Assembly: GCA_964503895.1 (NCBI GenBank)
Contig: CAZDCF010000001.1
Coordinates: forward strand, 103,372 to 167,371
Reading direction: 5' to 3'
Source of the DNA: Nitronereus sp964503895
GTDB lineage: Bacteria > Nitrospirota > Nitrospiria > Nitrospirales > UBA8639
DNA: 64,000 bases
Shown here: positions 1 to 8,207 of the stretch, piece after piece
Layout: each line of letters starts with the position of its first letter
Position numbering within the stretch: position 1 is the first letter of the stretch
Notes under the pieces: model-generated
Seen by the model: the letters and a program-made list of their open reading frames with translations, nothing else
Told to the model about the DNA's origin: nothing
Database searches by the model: none
Program-made: the position numbers and the translations under genes

Positions 1-2
1 TT

Positions 3-101
3 GGTATTGTCAATCTTCTAGTATTTCTATGGATTCAGGATGCCATTACGAGCGCCTTGGTAAAGCAAGCGGGTTTTGTGACACATGGCGCGAGGGAGTG
101 A
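3..101 (+). CDS. C-terminal end of an unidentified protein (5' part outside the window)
   Basis: An open frame enters from the left edge and ends at a TGA at 99-101, giving about 32 visible residues. The first part is hydrophobic (IVNLLVFLWI), as in a membrane segment, followed by an amphipathic stretch and a short polar tail. No motif identifies it. It is short enough that it may be a chance frame, but the hydrophobic-then-polar pattern and the gap of about 170 bp before the next promoter fit the end of a real gene on the plus strand. Confidence 0.35.
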   Translation, partial: GIVNLLVFLWIQDAITSALVKQAGFVTHGARE

Positions 102-274
102 ACGTGTTGGTTAAGTGCGAAAGGGGTCTTTTCTCAAAATAGCATTACACACGTTTTTTCAAAAAACTAAGGAGGTTTGTAGAGGGGTTCTGCCTCCAGA
201 TAGAGGAGCCACTTTTATTATGGCAACAGTTCTTCTTCGCTTAAGAATCTAGTTTCAGAAAAGAAATGAAAAAA

Positions 275-303
275 TTGCGCAGTTGTAGCCCATCGGCTAT
301 ACT
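275..303 (+). promoter_or_regulatory. Predicted sigma-70 promoter of tldD-tldE
   Basis: TTGCGC (275-280) and TATACT (298-303) are separated by exactly 17 bp. Transcription would begin near 309-311, upstream of the ribosome site GGAG at 351-354 and the GTG at 360. This placement argues against the upstream TTG at 318 as the tldD start. The spacer and start site lie inside a dyad symmetry (280-310), described in the findings. Confidence 0.55.
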
Positions 304-359
304 CCAACTGTGAGCTTTTGCAGGTATTCAAACTCCTAAACACACTATTTGGAGATTTT

Positions 360-1796
360 GTGGAATCTCAAATTGTTGATCTTGCGCATTTCTCGCTTCA
401 TGAAGGAGAGATCCAACATGCTTTGGGGCGGGTAAAAGTCCAAGACGTTGATTACGCTGATATTTACGTCGAGTCAACTGTCGCAGAATCAGTGTCAATG
501 GAAGAGGGCATCGTCAAACGGGCTGTAAAAAGCATTTCCCGAGGGGCATGTGTTCGTGCGACAGCAGGAGAGAAGACCGGATTTGCCTTTTCTGATGAAC
601 TTTCGAAGCGCGATTTGGAAATAGCTGCGGACACGGCACGATATATTGCCAATTCACCTCAGGGCGATTCGCCAGTTCCGGTTACGCATCGTCCTCAATT
701 GTCTCAGAATCTCTACCATGTTGATAGAGCCAATACCGAAATTGCGACGAAAGATCGAGTTGCTCTTTTGAATATGATCGATGCGGAGGCTCGGAAGTAC
801 GATCCACGGATTTCAAAAGTCATGGCGTCGTTCAACTCTGAGCAAAAAATGATTATGGTCGCGACCACCGAGGGCTTGTTGGTGGGCGATATTCAACCGT
901 TATCCCGGCTACAGGTCACGTGTATTGCTGAGGATGGAACCAATCGACAGGTTGGGTCGTATGGTGGTGGAGGACGAATTGGGTTTTCGTTTTATCACGA
1001 GGAAAATCGTGCGTGTGAATATGCACGCGAAGCCGCACGTCAAGCCATTCTGAATTTAGGAGCGGTCGATGCTCCAGCTGGTAACATGCCGGTTGTTTTG
1101 GGCGGAGGGTGGCCTGGGATTCTGTTGCATGAGGCCATTGGGCATGGTCTTGAAGCGGATTTTAATCGAAGGAAGACTTCGGCTTTTAGCAATCTCATTG
1201 GTCAGCGCGTGGCATCGGATGTCTGTACGATTGTGGATGATGGCACGTTGCCTTCACGACGAGGGTCGCTCAATATCGATGACGAAGGTACCCCAACAAC
1301 GCGGACCGTGTTAATTGAAGACGGAATATTGCGGGGTTATATCACGGATCGTCTCAATGCCCGACTCATGGGTATTCCTTTGACGGGAAATGGGCGTCGT
1401 GAAGATTTTCGAAGCATTGTGCTTCCGCGAATGACGAATACATTCATGCTAGCTGGGCAATCTGATCCCGAGGAAATTATTCGCTCGGTGAAGCAAGGTC
1501 TCTATGCCGTGTCTTTTGGCGGGGGGCAAGTTGATATCACCAATGGCAAGTTCGTGTTTTCGGCTAGTGAAGCCTATTTAATTGAAGATGGTAAGGTGAC
1601 CAAACCCGTTAAGGGTGCCACATTGATTGGAAGTGGTCCTGATATTCTCAAGCAGGTATCCATGGTTGGTCATGATATGAAGTTAGATTCTGGGATTGGT
1701 ACTTGCGGTAAAGAAGGGCAGTCTGTCCCAGTTGGCGTTGGTCTTCCAACCATTCGGATTGATGAGATTACGGTTGGAGGAACTACTGCTTCATAA
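360..1796 (+). CDS. tldD: Metalloprotease TldD
   Basis: TldD is the catalytic half of the TldD/TldE zinc protease, which cleaves unfolded or modified peptides in the cytoplasm (for example microcin B17 maturation and CcdA turnover in E. coli). The zinc motif HEAIGH is at residues 257-262 counted from the GTG at 360. That start is preferred over an in-frame TTG at 318 because GGAG at 351-354 sits 5 nt upstream, and it gives 478 aa, close to the 481 aa of E. coli TldD. The glycine-rich block before the motif (LGGGWPGILLHE) and the C-terminal SG-rich region are typical. The partner tldE follows 70 bp downstream. Confidence 0.93.
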   Translation: MESQIVDLAHFSLHEGEIQHALGRVKVQDVDYADIYVESTVAESVSMEEGIVKRAVKSISRGACVRATAGEKTGFAFSDELSKRDLEIAADTARYIANSPQGDSPVPVTHRPQLSQNLYHVDRANTEIATKDRVALLNMIDAEARKYDPRISKVMASFNSEQKMIMVATTEGLLVGDIQPLSRLQVTCIAEDGTNRQVGSYGGGGRIGFSFYHEENRACEYAREAARQAILNLGAVDAPAGNMPVVLGGGWPGILLHEAIGHGLEADFNRRKTSAFSNLIGQRVASDVCTIVDDGTLPSRRGSLNIDDEGTPTTRTVLIEDGILRGYITDRLNARLMGIPLTGNGRREDFRSIVLPRMTNTFMLAGQSDPEEIIRSVKQGLYAVSFGGGQVDITNGKFVFSASEAYLIEDGKVTKPVKGATLIGSGPDILKQVSMVGHDMKLDSGIGTCGKEGQSVPVGVGLPTIRIDEITVGGTTAS

Positions 1797-1866
1797 GAAT
1801 AATTATCTTCACGATTTGAGCTTATTGGCAACCCGCATTTCTTAATATTTCAAGGACCAGATAATC

Positions 1867-3228
1867 ATGGCAGACTCCTCAGACTATCTTCGCCAAGTGG
1901 CTGTCAATCTTATTGCTCGGGCTAAGGCTCATGGGGTGACCAGTGCGGATGTGCTCGTTGCCGAAGGGGACTCTGCATCGGTGCAAGTGAGGTTGTCAGT
2001 AGTAGATCGCCTCAGTAAAGCCAGGGAAAAAAGTTTAGGCATTCGAATTTTTTTTGGAAAGCGTTCGGCAAGTGCATCCACCTCGGATTTTTCTCGGGAA
2101 TCTTTAGAGCGATTAGTAGCGGATACCTGTACGTTGGCCCAGGCTGTAGCTGAAGATGAGACCTCTGGATTGCCCGATGAAAATGAGCTAGCCACTGACC
2201 ATCCGGATTTGGACCTTTTTGATCCTACCACATTATCGATGGACGAAGAGATTGCTCTTGCGAAACGAGCTGAAGACGCAGCCATGGCCTCGGATCCACG
2301 GATTATCAATTCAGAAGGAGGCGATTGTTCTTATGGAAATGGCTCCGTGGTGTTGGCCAATACTCACGGGTTTCTTGATGTGCATCGTAGCTCACGTTTT
2401 TCCTTATCTGTAACGCCTATTGCAATTGATGATCAGAATGGTGGGGGGATGCAACGTGATTCCTGGTACACAATCAAGCGAAAGTTCTCCTTGCTTGATT
2501 CGCCTGAGGCAATTGGGAAAATTGCTGCTCAGCGTACGGTTCGTAGGTTGGGTGCCAAAAAAGTAAGCACGCAGCGCGTTCCGGTGATCTTTGATGCGGA
2601 GACTGCTGAAAGTTTGCTGGGTCATTTGGCGAATGCTGTTTCGGGCTATTCTCTGTACAAGGGGGCCTCATTTCTACTAGGTCAATTGGGCAAGCGGATT
2701 GGGCCGAAATTTGTCAACGTGGTAGATGATGGTCGGTTGGTTGGGGGGATGGGGTCGAGACCATTTGATGGTGAGGGACTTCCAACTCGGAAGAATATTA
2801 TTTTGGAAAACGGAGTGTTGTCAAGTTACCTATTGGATACCTATTCGGGACGAAAACTAGGCATGTCTTCTACGGGCAATGCAGCCAGAAGTGTGGGAGA
2901 GAATCCATCAGTCTCGTCTACCAATTTTTTCCTGCAACCAGGTACTACAACACCTGATGAGATTATAGGATCGGTGAAGCAAGGCTTCTATGTAACGGAA
3001 TTAATTGGATTCGGCATAAACATGGTTACGGGCGATTATTCTCGTGGGGCATCAGGGTTTTGGGTTGAAAATGGTGAGCTGGCGTACCCGGTGGAAGAAG
3101 TTACCATCGCGGGAAATTTAAAACAGATTTTCGAGCAAATCGAAGTCGTTGGCAACGATTTGGAGTTTCGTGGAAGAATAGCCAGTCCCACGATCAAAAT
3201 CGCAGAGATGACTGTTGCTGGGAGTTAG
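1867..3228 (+). CDS. tldE: Metalloprotease subunit TldE/PmbA
   Basis: This is the non-catalytic partner of TldD; the two form a heterodimer enclosing a proteolytic chamber. The 453-aa length is usual for the family. The protein is homologous in layout to the upstream TldD, sharing the DDGR-type turn, GEGLPTRKNIILENG and SVKQGFYVTELIG, but where TldD has HEAIGH this protein reads LLGHLANAVSG and so lacks the metal site, as expected for TldE. The ATG at 1867 is preceded by a purine-rich AAGGA. It is presumably cotranscribed with tldD. A short GAGA/TCTC inverted repeat followed by T-rich DNA (3235-3268) may end the transcript, but the stem is weak. Confidence 0.92.
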   Translation: MADSSDYLRQVAVNLIARAKAHGVTSADVLVAEGDSASVQVRLSVVDRLSKAREKSLGIRIFFGKRSASASTSDFSRESLERLVADTCTLAQAVAEDETSGLPDENELATDHPDLDLFDPTTLSMDEEIALAKRAEDAAMASDPRIINSEGGDCSYGNGSVVLANTHGFLDVHRSSRFSLSVTPIAIDDQNGGGMQRDSWYTIKRKFSLLDSPEAIGKIAAQRTVRRLGAKKVSTQRVPVIFDAETAESLLGHLANAVSGYSLYKGASFLLGQLGKRIGPKFVNVVDDGRLVGGMGSRPFDGEGLPTRKNIILENGVLSSYLLDTYSGRKLGMSSTGNAARSVGENPSVSSTNFFLQPGTTTPDEIIGSVKQGFYVTELIGFGINMVTGDYSRGASGFWVENGELAYPVEEVTIAGNLKQIFEQIEVVGNDLEFRGRIASPTIKIAEMTVAGS

Positions 3229-3309
3229 AAGGATGAGAAGTTAAGTCTCGATTTTTTCTTTTTTTTTGGTTGTGTCCTCCATCTGGAAATCGTCAGTGGC
3301 AAATGTCAA

Positions 3310-3591
3310 ATGGCACGATTTACCTTGGAAGAATTTACAAAACATCAACCAGAATTAATTTATATTGCTGGGACTCTCATGGAAGCCGAACAAGTCGAAG
3401 TAGTGTTGAATGAAAAGCATATCGATTATGCTCTCAACGTTGAATCCTTTGCCAAGCAGTCGCTTCTCGGAGGAGCCTATCCGGGTGTGTTCTTTTATGT
3501 GTCGGTACATGATGCCCAAGGTAGTCGAAAATATTTGGCTCTTCAAGGACTGACTGATACGGTAGCTTTGGATGAGTCGGAATCGAGTTAA
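3310..3591 (+). CDS. Small DUF2007-like protein, function unknown
   Basis: A 93-aa soluble protein. The pattern of a beta strand (LIYIAGT), a helix with EAEQVEVVL, a second strand, a GG-containing loop and a final strand (VFFYVSV) resembles the DUF2007 'putative signal transducing protein' fold, a small ferredoxin-like domain of unknown role. No catalytic residues are evident. The next gene starts 13 bp downstream, so the two are probably translated from one message. The family match was made by eye and is tentative. Confidence 0.6.
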   Translation: MARFTLEEFTKHQPELIYIAGTLMEAEQVEVVLNEKHIDYALNVESFAKQSLLGGAYPGVFFYVSVHDAQGSRKYLALQGLTDTVALDESESS

Positions 3592-3604
3592 ATAGGAGTG
3601 GGAG

Positions 3605-4072
3605 ATGCCGCTTGATGTAGAAGATGGAGCTAAAGCCTTGCAATTGATTACTTCGCGTTACGATGAACGCGAATGGCGTAAAAAAATCGAAAAAACGCTG
3701 AGCCTAACGCCAAATGGGTTAGACGATGAAGTACAGCGAAAAATTTTTATGCATCTCAAAATAGCCCTGCAAGCTTATAAGTCGAGACGTGCGGATCCGC
3801 CATCGTGGATTGTTGGGGGATATGCCACAAAAGAAGTAATTGATCGTGCTAAGCACCGTCCTACCGAAATTGATCCCTCGATGATCCCCGAGCAGGTCGC
3901 CTTTTTAGGCGTGGATCCTGGTGACGAGGTGGATTTGGGCTGGTGGGAAGACATGTTGGTGAAATGGTTCGAAGAACTTGAAGAAGACGAGGACGTGGGA
4001 GGATCCAGTGAAGAGGGCGAAGAAGGCGCTGATACTGAAAAGTCTGATTCCGAAGAAACTATAAAATCTTGA
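3605..4072 (+). CDS. Conserved-looking hypothetical protein with an acidic tail
   Basis: A 155-aa protein whose ATG has a good ribosome site (AGGAG, 6 nt upstream). Residues 1-115 look like a folded, mostly helical domain (DEREWRKKIEK, VQRKIFMHLKIALQAYKSRR). From about residue 120 the chain is almost entirely Glu/Asp/Ser and probably disordered. I do not recognise a family. It follows the DUF2007-like gene closely and lies convergent to the uracil-DNA glycosylase gene, 38 bp away. An acidic tail could mediate contacts with basic partners or act as a DNA mimic, but nothing in the sequence proves this. Confidence 0.6.
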   Translation: MPLDVEDGAKALQLITSRYDEREWRKKIEKTLSLTPNGLDDEVQRKIFMHLKIALQAYKSRRADPPSWIVGGYATKEVIDRAKHRPTEIDPSMIPEQVAFLGVDPGDEVDLGWWEDMLVKWFEELEEDEDVGGSSEEGEEGADTEKSDSEETIKS

Positions 4073-4110
4073 GGTGGTTTTTTCTGTTTAGTGCGAAATT
4101 GGCACTAGCT

Positions 4111-4713
4111 TTAGAATAGATCCATTTGTACGGGATTTGGCGTGGTGTGTCGGTCGGGCTCTTGGGAGAATCCATCCAAAATTTGCTTCAGTTTTTGGAA
4201 ATCTTCACGAAGTGAGGCCATGAGATTTCCTTGATGAAGCGCAGCGGCAGGATGTAAAAGGGGAAAGAGGATGAAGTTTTCAAGTTGAAACACTTGGCCT
4301 CGGACTTTCGTAATACCAATCTTGCGTTCCAATAAGGTCTGCATGGCAAAATTCCCGAGCGAGCATACGAGTTTTGGTTTAATGAGGCCTATTTGCTGAA
4401 GTAAAAAAGGTTTGCACGTTTCGACTTCGTCTGATTGGGGGTTCCGGTTTTCTGGTGGTCGACATTTAATAACATTGGCAATGTAAATTTCCAATCGCGA
4501 AAGCCCAACCGATTCGAGTAACTCTGTCAATAATTTTCCTGCGGCCCCAACAAATGGGACTCCCTGTCTGTCTTCATGAAATCCAGGTGCCTCACCTACA
4601 AACATGATAGAGGCATTCGGATTCCCAGTGCCAAACACCACTTGTGTCCGACCTGAGGCTAGCCGACAGGCCTGGCACTCACGTAATGAATCATGCAATT
4701 TAATAAGGTCCAC
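4111..4713 (-). CDS. Family 4 uracil-DNA glycosylase (4Fe-4S)
   Basis: Removes uracil from DNA arising from cytosine deamination, the first step of base excision repair. Family-4 hallmarks are visible: GEAPG at 40-44, the loop GVPFVGAAGKLL, the late motif LLHPAA, and four cysteines for the iron-sulfur cluster at C13, C16, C84 and C100 (CxxC, then two Cys 15 residues apart). Length 200 aa is normal. The start is a GTG at 4713. The extreme C terminus reads QMDLF (196-200), matching the bacterial sliding-clamp binding consensus QL[SD]LF after a Pro/His-rich linker; see findings. The gene stands alone on the minus strand. Confidence 0.93.
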   Translation of the reverse strand: MDLIKLHDSLRECQACRLASGRTQVVFGTGNPNASIMFVGEAPGFHEDRQGVPFVGAAGKLLTELLESVGLSRLEIYIANVIKCRPPENRNPQSDEVETCKPFLLQQIGLIKPKLVCSLGNFAMQTLLERKIGITKVRGQVFQLENFILFPLLHPAAALHQGNLMASLREDFQKLKQILDGFSQEPDRHTTPNPVQMDLF

Positions 4714-4825
4714 AGCGCCGCATCATAGGGGAGAATGGAGCAAAAAGTCGAGGGGGGAGCACTGCTATGGGGAAATCCAAAATCGTTTCCGAGTTCAACT
4801 GGAAAAAATGATATTTCTGTAATTT

Positions 4826-6211
4826 TCAATTGGGTTTCCTGCTTTTCCGAATAACTCCTTCAGCACATCTTTCCCCGCTTTCAATGGCGCTTTCAAGTTC
4901 CGTAAGGGCCTCGGTATCTGTCCAACTTCCAGCTAACAACAAATTTGGGATTGGGGACTGATTGGGTGGAGGGTAAAATCCGGCCCCTTGAGTTTGAGGT
5001 GCAAAGCCACACGGGTCTCGAACAATGGAGTGGTAATGGTAATCAAAAGATCGATCGGGAAATATTTTATGCAAAGTCTCAAGAGCATGGTTTTTGATTT
5101 GTTCATCTGACTCTTTGAGGAAATTGGTGTCTCCGGCTGAAACGTGGGAGACCAGAGTTGCGGTCATTTTTGACAAGTGAATGGGGCGGCACAGCGTCCA
5201 GGGAAATTGCTCATCATGTAGGATGAGGCGTGCATTTTTGATTGTCCCCTCCAACAATATTCTGAATTTTACTATGGGAATCTGGTTGGTGTGATTGACC
5301 TGATTAAAAAAGGAATAACGTGCGAGTAAACGCTCAGGGAGCATGGCGGAAAGTTTCTGCTCATTGACTGCTGCGATATACCAGTCTGCTGAAAATTGGT
5401 TGCTGTCTGATGTACATACCTCAATGATTTTGTCCATACCCAATCGGAGGTGTTCAATGGCCATGGTGTCTACAATTGTTGCGCCTTGCTGTTCAAGGCG
5501 TTGAAAGAGAGTGCGTTTAAGTAATGTTGGTAATTGGGGCAGTTGAGTGATTCGCGGTCTATGATTTCTTGAGCGAAAAAATATTTTGGCTAATATATCT
5601 GTGAAACTGCTTGCGCGAGTTTTGTTGAGGCTTGTTCCTAAAAGGTATCGGCATAACGGACTCCAAAGGTGTTTTTGGACGTGATCTGTCTGCCCTATTT
5701 TGGTTAGCCACGAATCCACTGTTTGAAGGTCCAATGAACGCGGAAGTTCGGCCCGTCCCTCCCACACTTTTTCCAAGAAATTGAGAAGGTTCCAGCGTTG
5801 ACGATAAGGAATGGCTGCAAATGTTGAGATGCTCCATAGGGTATTCAGGGGAGCGGGTAGCCATGGTTGAGAGAATTGAGCAATAGTTGAAGTTGTCCTG
5901 GATTCAATGGAAACTGGATTCCAGTTTAATGTTGGCAGGGATTTACCCAGTTCTTTCCATAATGATTCCGTGTGTGGACAAGGACCTTGGAAAATTATAG
6001 GTTCGTATGGGTCACTCATGAATCCGTTCATATCTTCTTCGAAGGAGGAATCCGAACTCTGATTTTGTTTCGTGGAGAACGAAGAGAGCGTTCCCTTGTG
6101 AGGAATGCCATCGGTTTTTAATAGTGTCACTCGAAAATCCGCGAGAGAAAGCCGCCAGGCGGTGACGAGTCCCGCCAACGAATCTCCCAAGACGAGCACA
6201 TGGGGTTTCAT
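4826..6211 (-). CDS. hpnE: Squalene-associated FAD-dependent desaturase (HpnE, hydroxysqualene dehydroxylase)
   Basis: HpnE reduces hydroxysqualene to squalene for hopanoid synthesis. The identification rests on the flavin amine-oxidase type fold, with an N-terminal Rossmann region (HVLVLGDSLAGLVTAWRL) and a C-terminal FAD-contact region (LLLAGSWTDTEALTELESAI), and on a 4-bp ATGA overlap with hpnD just upstream. Length 461 aa fits. The dinucleotide motif is unusual: GDSLAG replaces the normal GGGLAG, so the central glycine is a serine. The acidic residue expected at the end of the second strand is also not evident. Function is therefore likely but not certain; a carotenoid-type desaturase is the alternative. 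Confidence 0.8.
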   Translation of the reverse strand: MKPHVLVLGDSLAGLVTAWRLSLADFRVTLLKTDGIPHKGTLSSFSTKQNQSSDSSFEEDMNGFMSDPYEPIIFQGPCPHTESLWKELGKSLPTLNWNPVSIESRTTSTIAQFSQPWLPAPLNTLWSISTFAAIPYRQRWNLLNFLEKVWEGRAELPRSLDLQTVDSWLTKIGQTDHVQKHLWSPLCRYLLGTSLNKTRASSFTDILAKIFFRSRNHRPRITQLPQLPTLLKRTLFQRLEQQGATIVDTMAIEHLRLGMDKIIEVCTSDSNQFSADWYIAAVNEQKLSAMLPERLLARYSFFNQVNHTNQIPIVKFRILLEGTIKNARLILHDEQFPWTLCRPIHLSKMTATLVSHVSAGDTNFLKESDEQIKNHALETLHKIFPDRSFDYHYHSIVRDPCGFAPQTQGAGFYPPPNQSPIPNLLLAGSWTDTEALTELESAIESGERCAEGVIRKSRKPN

Positions 6212-7098
6212 AGTTGAGATGTGAGTCGATTGATGAGTGAGTGGCGAAGCCAGGTACAGAGAGCGATAAGTATTCTATGAGCTGGAGATAAACTAATTCG
6301 AGGTCCAAACACTGCGTAATTTGAGGTTTGGATGCGAGTCAGAATTCGGAAGTAGATCCCACGCATAATTTCTGCCACGAGGAGCGATTGACGATCTTTT
6401 CTGGAAAGGGTCTCATAAGCAGCTTGGGCTTTTTCGTAAAATTCGTGGGCCCGTTTCGCTTGAAATTTCATGAGTTCAAGAAATTGAGCGGATTCCTTTT
6501 TCTCAAGTAACTGTTGTTCAGAATAATTGAAGTGCGCCAAGTCTTCCTGCGGCAAATAGATTCGCTGGCGATTGGCATCGGCTCCTACATCTCGCAAAAT
6601 ATTAGTCAATTGGAAGGCTACTCCCAGATTAATGGCATAGTCTTTGGCCCGAGGATCTTGCGTCCCAAATACTTTTAAGCAGATTAAGCCAACGATGGAG
6701 GCGACTCGATAACAGTAGGGATAGAGGTCGTCGAATGTGGCGTAACGGGTATTCATTAGATCCATTTCCATGCCAGTCACGAGTTCTTGAAGGTAGGATT
6801 CAGGAATGTCGAGGTTCCGTGCATGGGCGGCCAGGCTAATTGTGGCCGGATATTTTGGTGTCCCTTGGTACATAGCCTTGATTTCCTGCCGCCATTGAGA
6901 AAGTTGTTCCCTTGGATTGGTGCCTGGGGGAGGATGATCAACGGTATCATCAACTTCATGGCAAAAGGCATATACCGTGTACATAGCCTCTCGACGAAAC
7001 CGAGGGAGAAAGAAAAGCGAATAATAAAAATTGCTCCCACTAGCTTTAGTTTTAGCTGTGCAGTAGGCGTGTGCTTCCTCTTGAGTCATTGGTTCCAT
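6208..7098 (-). CDS. hpnD: Presqualene diphosphate synthase HpnD (squalene/phytoene synthase family)
   Basis: Condenses two farnesyl diphosphates to presqualene diphosphate, the first committed step of squalene and hopanoid formation. The family's two aspartate-rich metal sites are present: HEVDDTVD at about 47-54 and NILRDVGADANRQRIYLP in the second half. The substrate-binding SGSNFYYS near residue 20 and the Tyr/Arg-rich region DLYPYCYRVASIVG are also typical. Length 296 aa is normal. It is translationally coupled to hpnE by a 4-bp overlap. No HpnC (hydroxysqualene synthase) lies beside it, so HpnC must be elsewhere if the three-enzyme route operates. Confidence 0.88.
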   Translation of the reverse strand: MEPMTQEEAHAYCTAKTKASGSNFYYSLFFLPRFRREAMYTVYAFCHEVDDTVDHPPPGTNPREQLSQWRQEIKAMYQGTPKYPATISLAAHARNLDIPESYLQELVTGMEMDLMNTRYATFDDLYPYCYRVASIVGLICLKVFGTQDPRAKDYAINLGVAFQLTNILRDVGADANRQRIYLPQEDLAHFNYSEQQLLEKKESAQFLELMKFQAKRAHEFYEKAQAAYETLSRKDRQSLLVAEIMRGIYFRILTRIQTSNYAVFGPRISLSPAHRILIALCTWLRHSLINRLTSQL

Positions 7099-7280
7099 CG
7101 ACGGCCGTTGTCATGAATATAAAAACTCGGCAGGATAGTATTATGGGAGGATTGTAACGAAAGTTATTAATCTAGGAAAGGCTTCTCTGGAGTTGAGCGG
7201 TTTTTGAAGTTCCTCCGCAAGTTGGTTCGAACTTTACGTTTGCCCTTTTGGCATGGAAATTTTTATTGGTACGGGAAAAA

Positions 7281-7853
7281 CTAAGATTTTGCTTTGAGTT
7301 GATGCTCGCTGATCCAACCTGAAGCCCCGGACTTGGTGTGAACAAAATACATCCACGTATTATTCGCAAGCGAGCCGTCTAAAATAGTCAGAAGTTCGCC
7401 AGCTCTCACCAAAGGCCCTGATTTCTTGCCTTCAACTCCACCTGATAATCTTAAGGAAGAGGGCCCTGAGGGTTTCACAAAAACCGCGACCAATTGACCT
7501 TCCTGAAAAGTAGGGATCGGAGGCTGTACATAGGATACAGGGGCTCTTTTTCCCCGTGGGGCTAGAGCCTTGGAAGTGGTTTTCAAAGCTGATCTCTCGG
7601 AACCTGGGGCCTTGACCATACTGGTCAGCGATGAAAGCGCGCCGGGGTCCATCACGAAATAACCCACGCTGGCAATGAGCAGAAGTAGGGAAATTAATAC
7701 CAGTGGACGTCGACTGGGCGGCCTCGGATCGTAATAGCCCATGTCTTCCAGCTCATCGTCAAAATCGAGGTCCTGATCGGTTTCTCGAGCAAATAGCAGC
7801 GCTTTGTGATGAATGATACCTGAAGGCCATGAAAGGGTGGGTGCAAGAGTCAT
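7281..7853 (-). CDS. Membrane-anchored protein with C-terminal SH3-like domain
   Basis: A 190-aa protein. Residues 1-48 are acidic and probably cytoplasmic (DQDLDFDDELEDMG). Residues about 50-67 form one membrane helix (LVLISLLLLIASVGYFVM). The rest would be outside the inner membrane, with a basic/proline linker followed by an SH3-like fold (PLVRAGELLTILDG ... WMYFVHTKSGASGWISEHQL), whose final GWI pattern is characteristic of bacterial SH3 domains. No enzymatic motif is visible. Such proteins often bind cell wall or act as envelope adaptors. The product is not recognised more exactly. It lies upstream of hpnD on the same strand, separated by about 180 bp. Confidence 0.7.
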   Translation of the reverse strand: MTLAPTLSWPSGIIHHKALLFARETDQDLDFDDELEDMGYYDPRPPSRRPLVLISLLLLIASVGYFVMDPGALSSLTSMVKAPGSERSALKTTSKALAPRGKRAPVSYVQPPIPTFQEGQLVAVFVKPSGPSSLRLSGGVEGKKSGPLVRAGELLTILDGSLANNTWMYFVHTKSGASGWISEHQLKAKS

Positions 7854-8207
7854 GAGATGAACCCTCCGTTTGCGGTTGAGGGGGAGGAATTGTCAGCTTT
7901 GGTATTTTCTGGATACGAAATTTTTTTTGTGTTTGTTTATGAAACGCAACATATGCAATGCCACCCATTCATACCACTCATCCTTGGCCATGTCAATCGA
8001 TAGCTTGCATGAAAAATTATCGAGTACGTATTAGAAACGAAGGGGTAAGAAACGGAAGGAGGTTTTCACATCATTTCTCTTTCTCCAATTTTTTCACCTC
8101 TGACAAAACGACAATTTTTCTGGCGAACCCAATCGGCTTAATTTGCTTGCATATCCGTGTAGCCTTATGCAGAATGGATATCACACACAATCACTCTTGT
8201 GCTAATT
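7854..8207. other. Divergent intergenic region without a supported gene
   Basis: About 350 bp between the SH3-like gene (minus) and yjbQ (plus). It is A+T-rich and must hold both promoters, but I could not pick a convincing -35/-10 pair for either. An AAGGAGG motif at about 8057-8063 looks like a ribosome site but has no start codon at a usable distance. A 93-codon frame crossing 7958-8239 has a composition unlike a real protein and overlaps yjbQ. Confidence 0.5.

Noticed and set aside
153..167. Palindrome GTTTTTT-C-AAAAAAC as a terminator
   Set aside because: The stem is only A-T pairs apart from the end pair and the loop is a single base, so a stable RNA hairpin would not form well. Probably simple A/T tracts.
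168..180. AAGGAGG as a ribosome site for a small gene
   Set aside because: The only start codon nearby is TTG directly followed by TAG, so there is no product.
318..359. Upstream TTG start for tldD
   Set aside because: It lies only about 8-10 nt from the predicted transcription start, has no ribosome site and adds 14 residues beyond the usual TldD length. GTG at 360 has GGAG at 5 nt.
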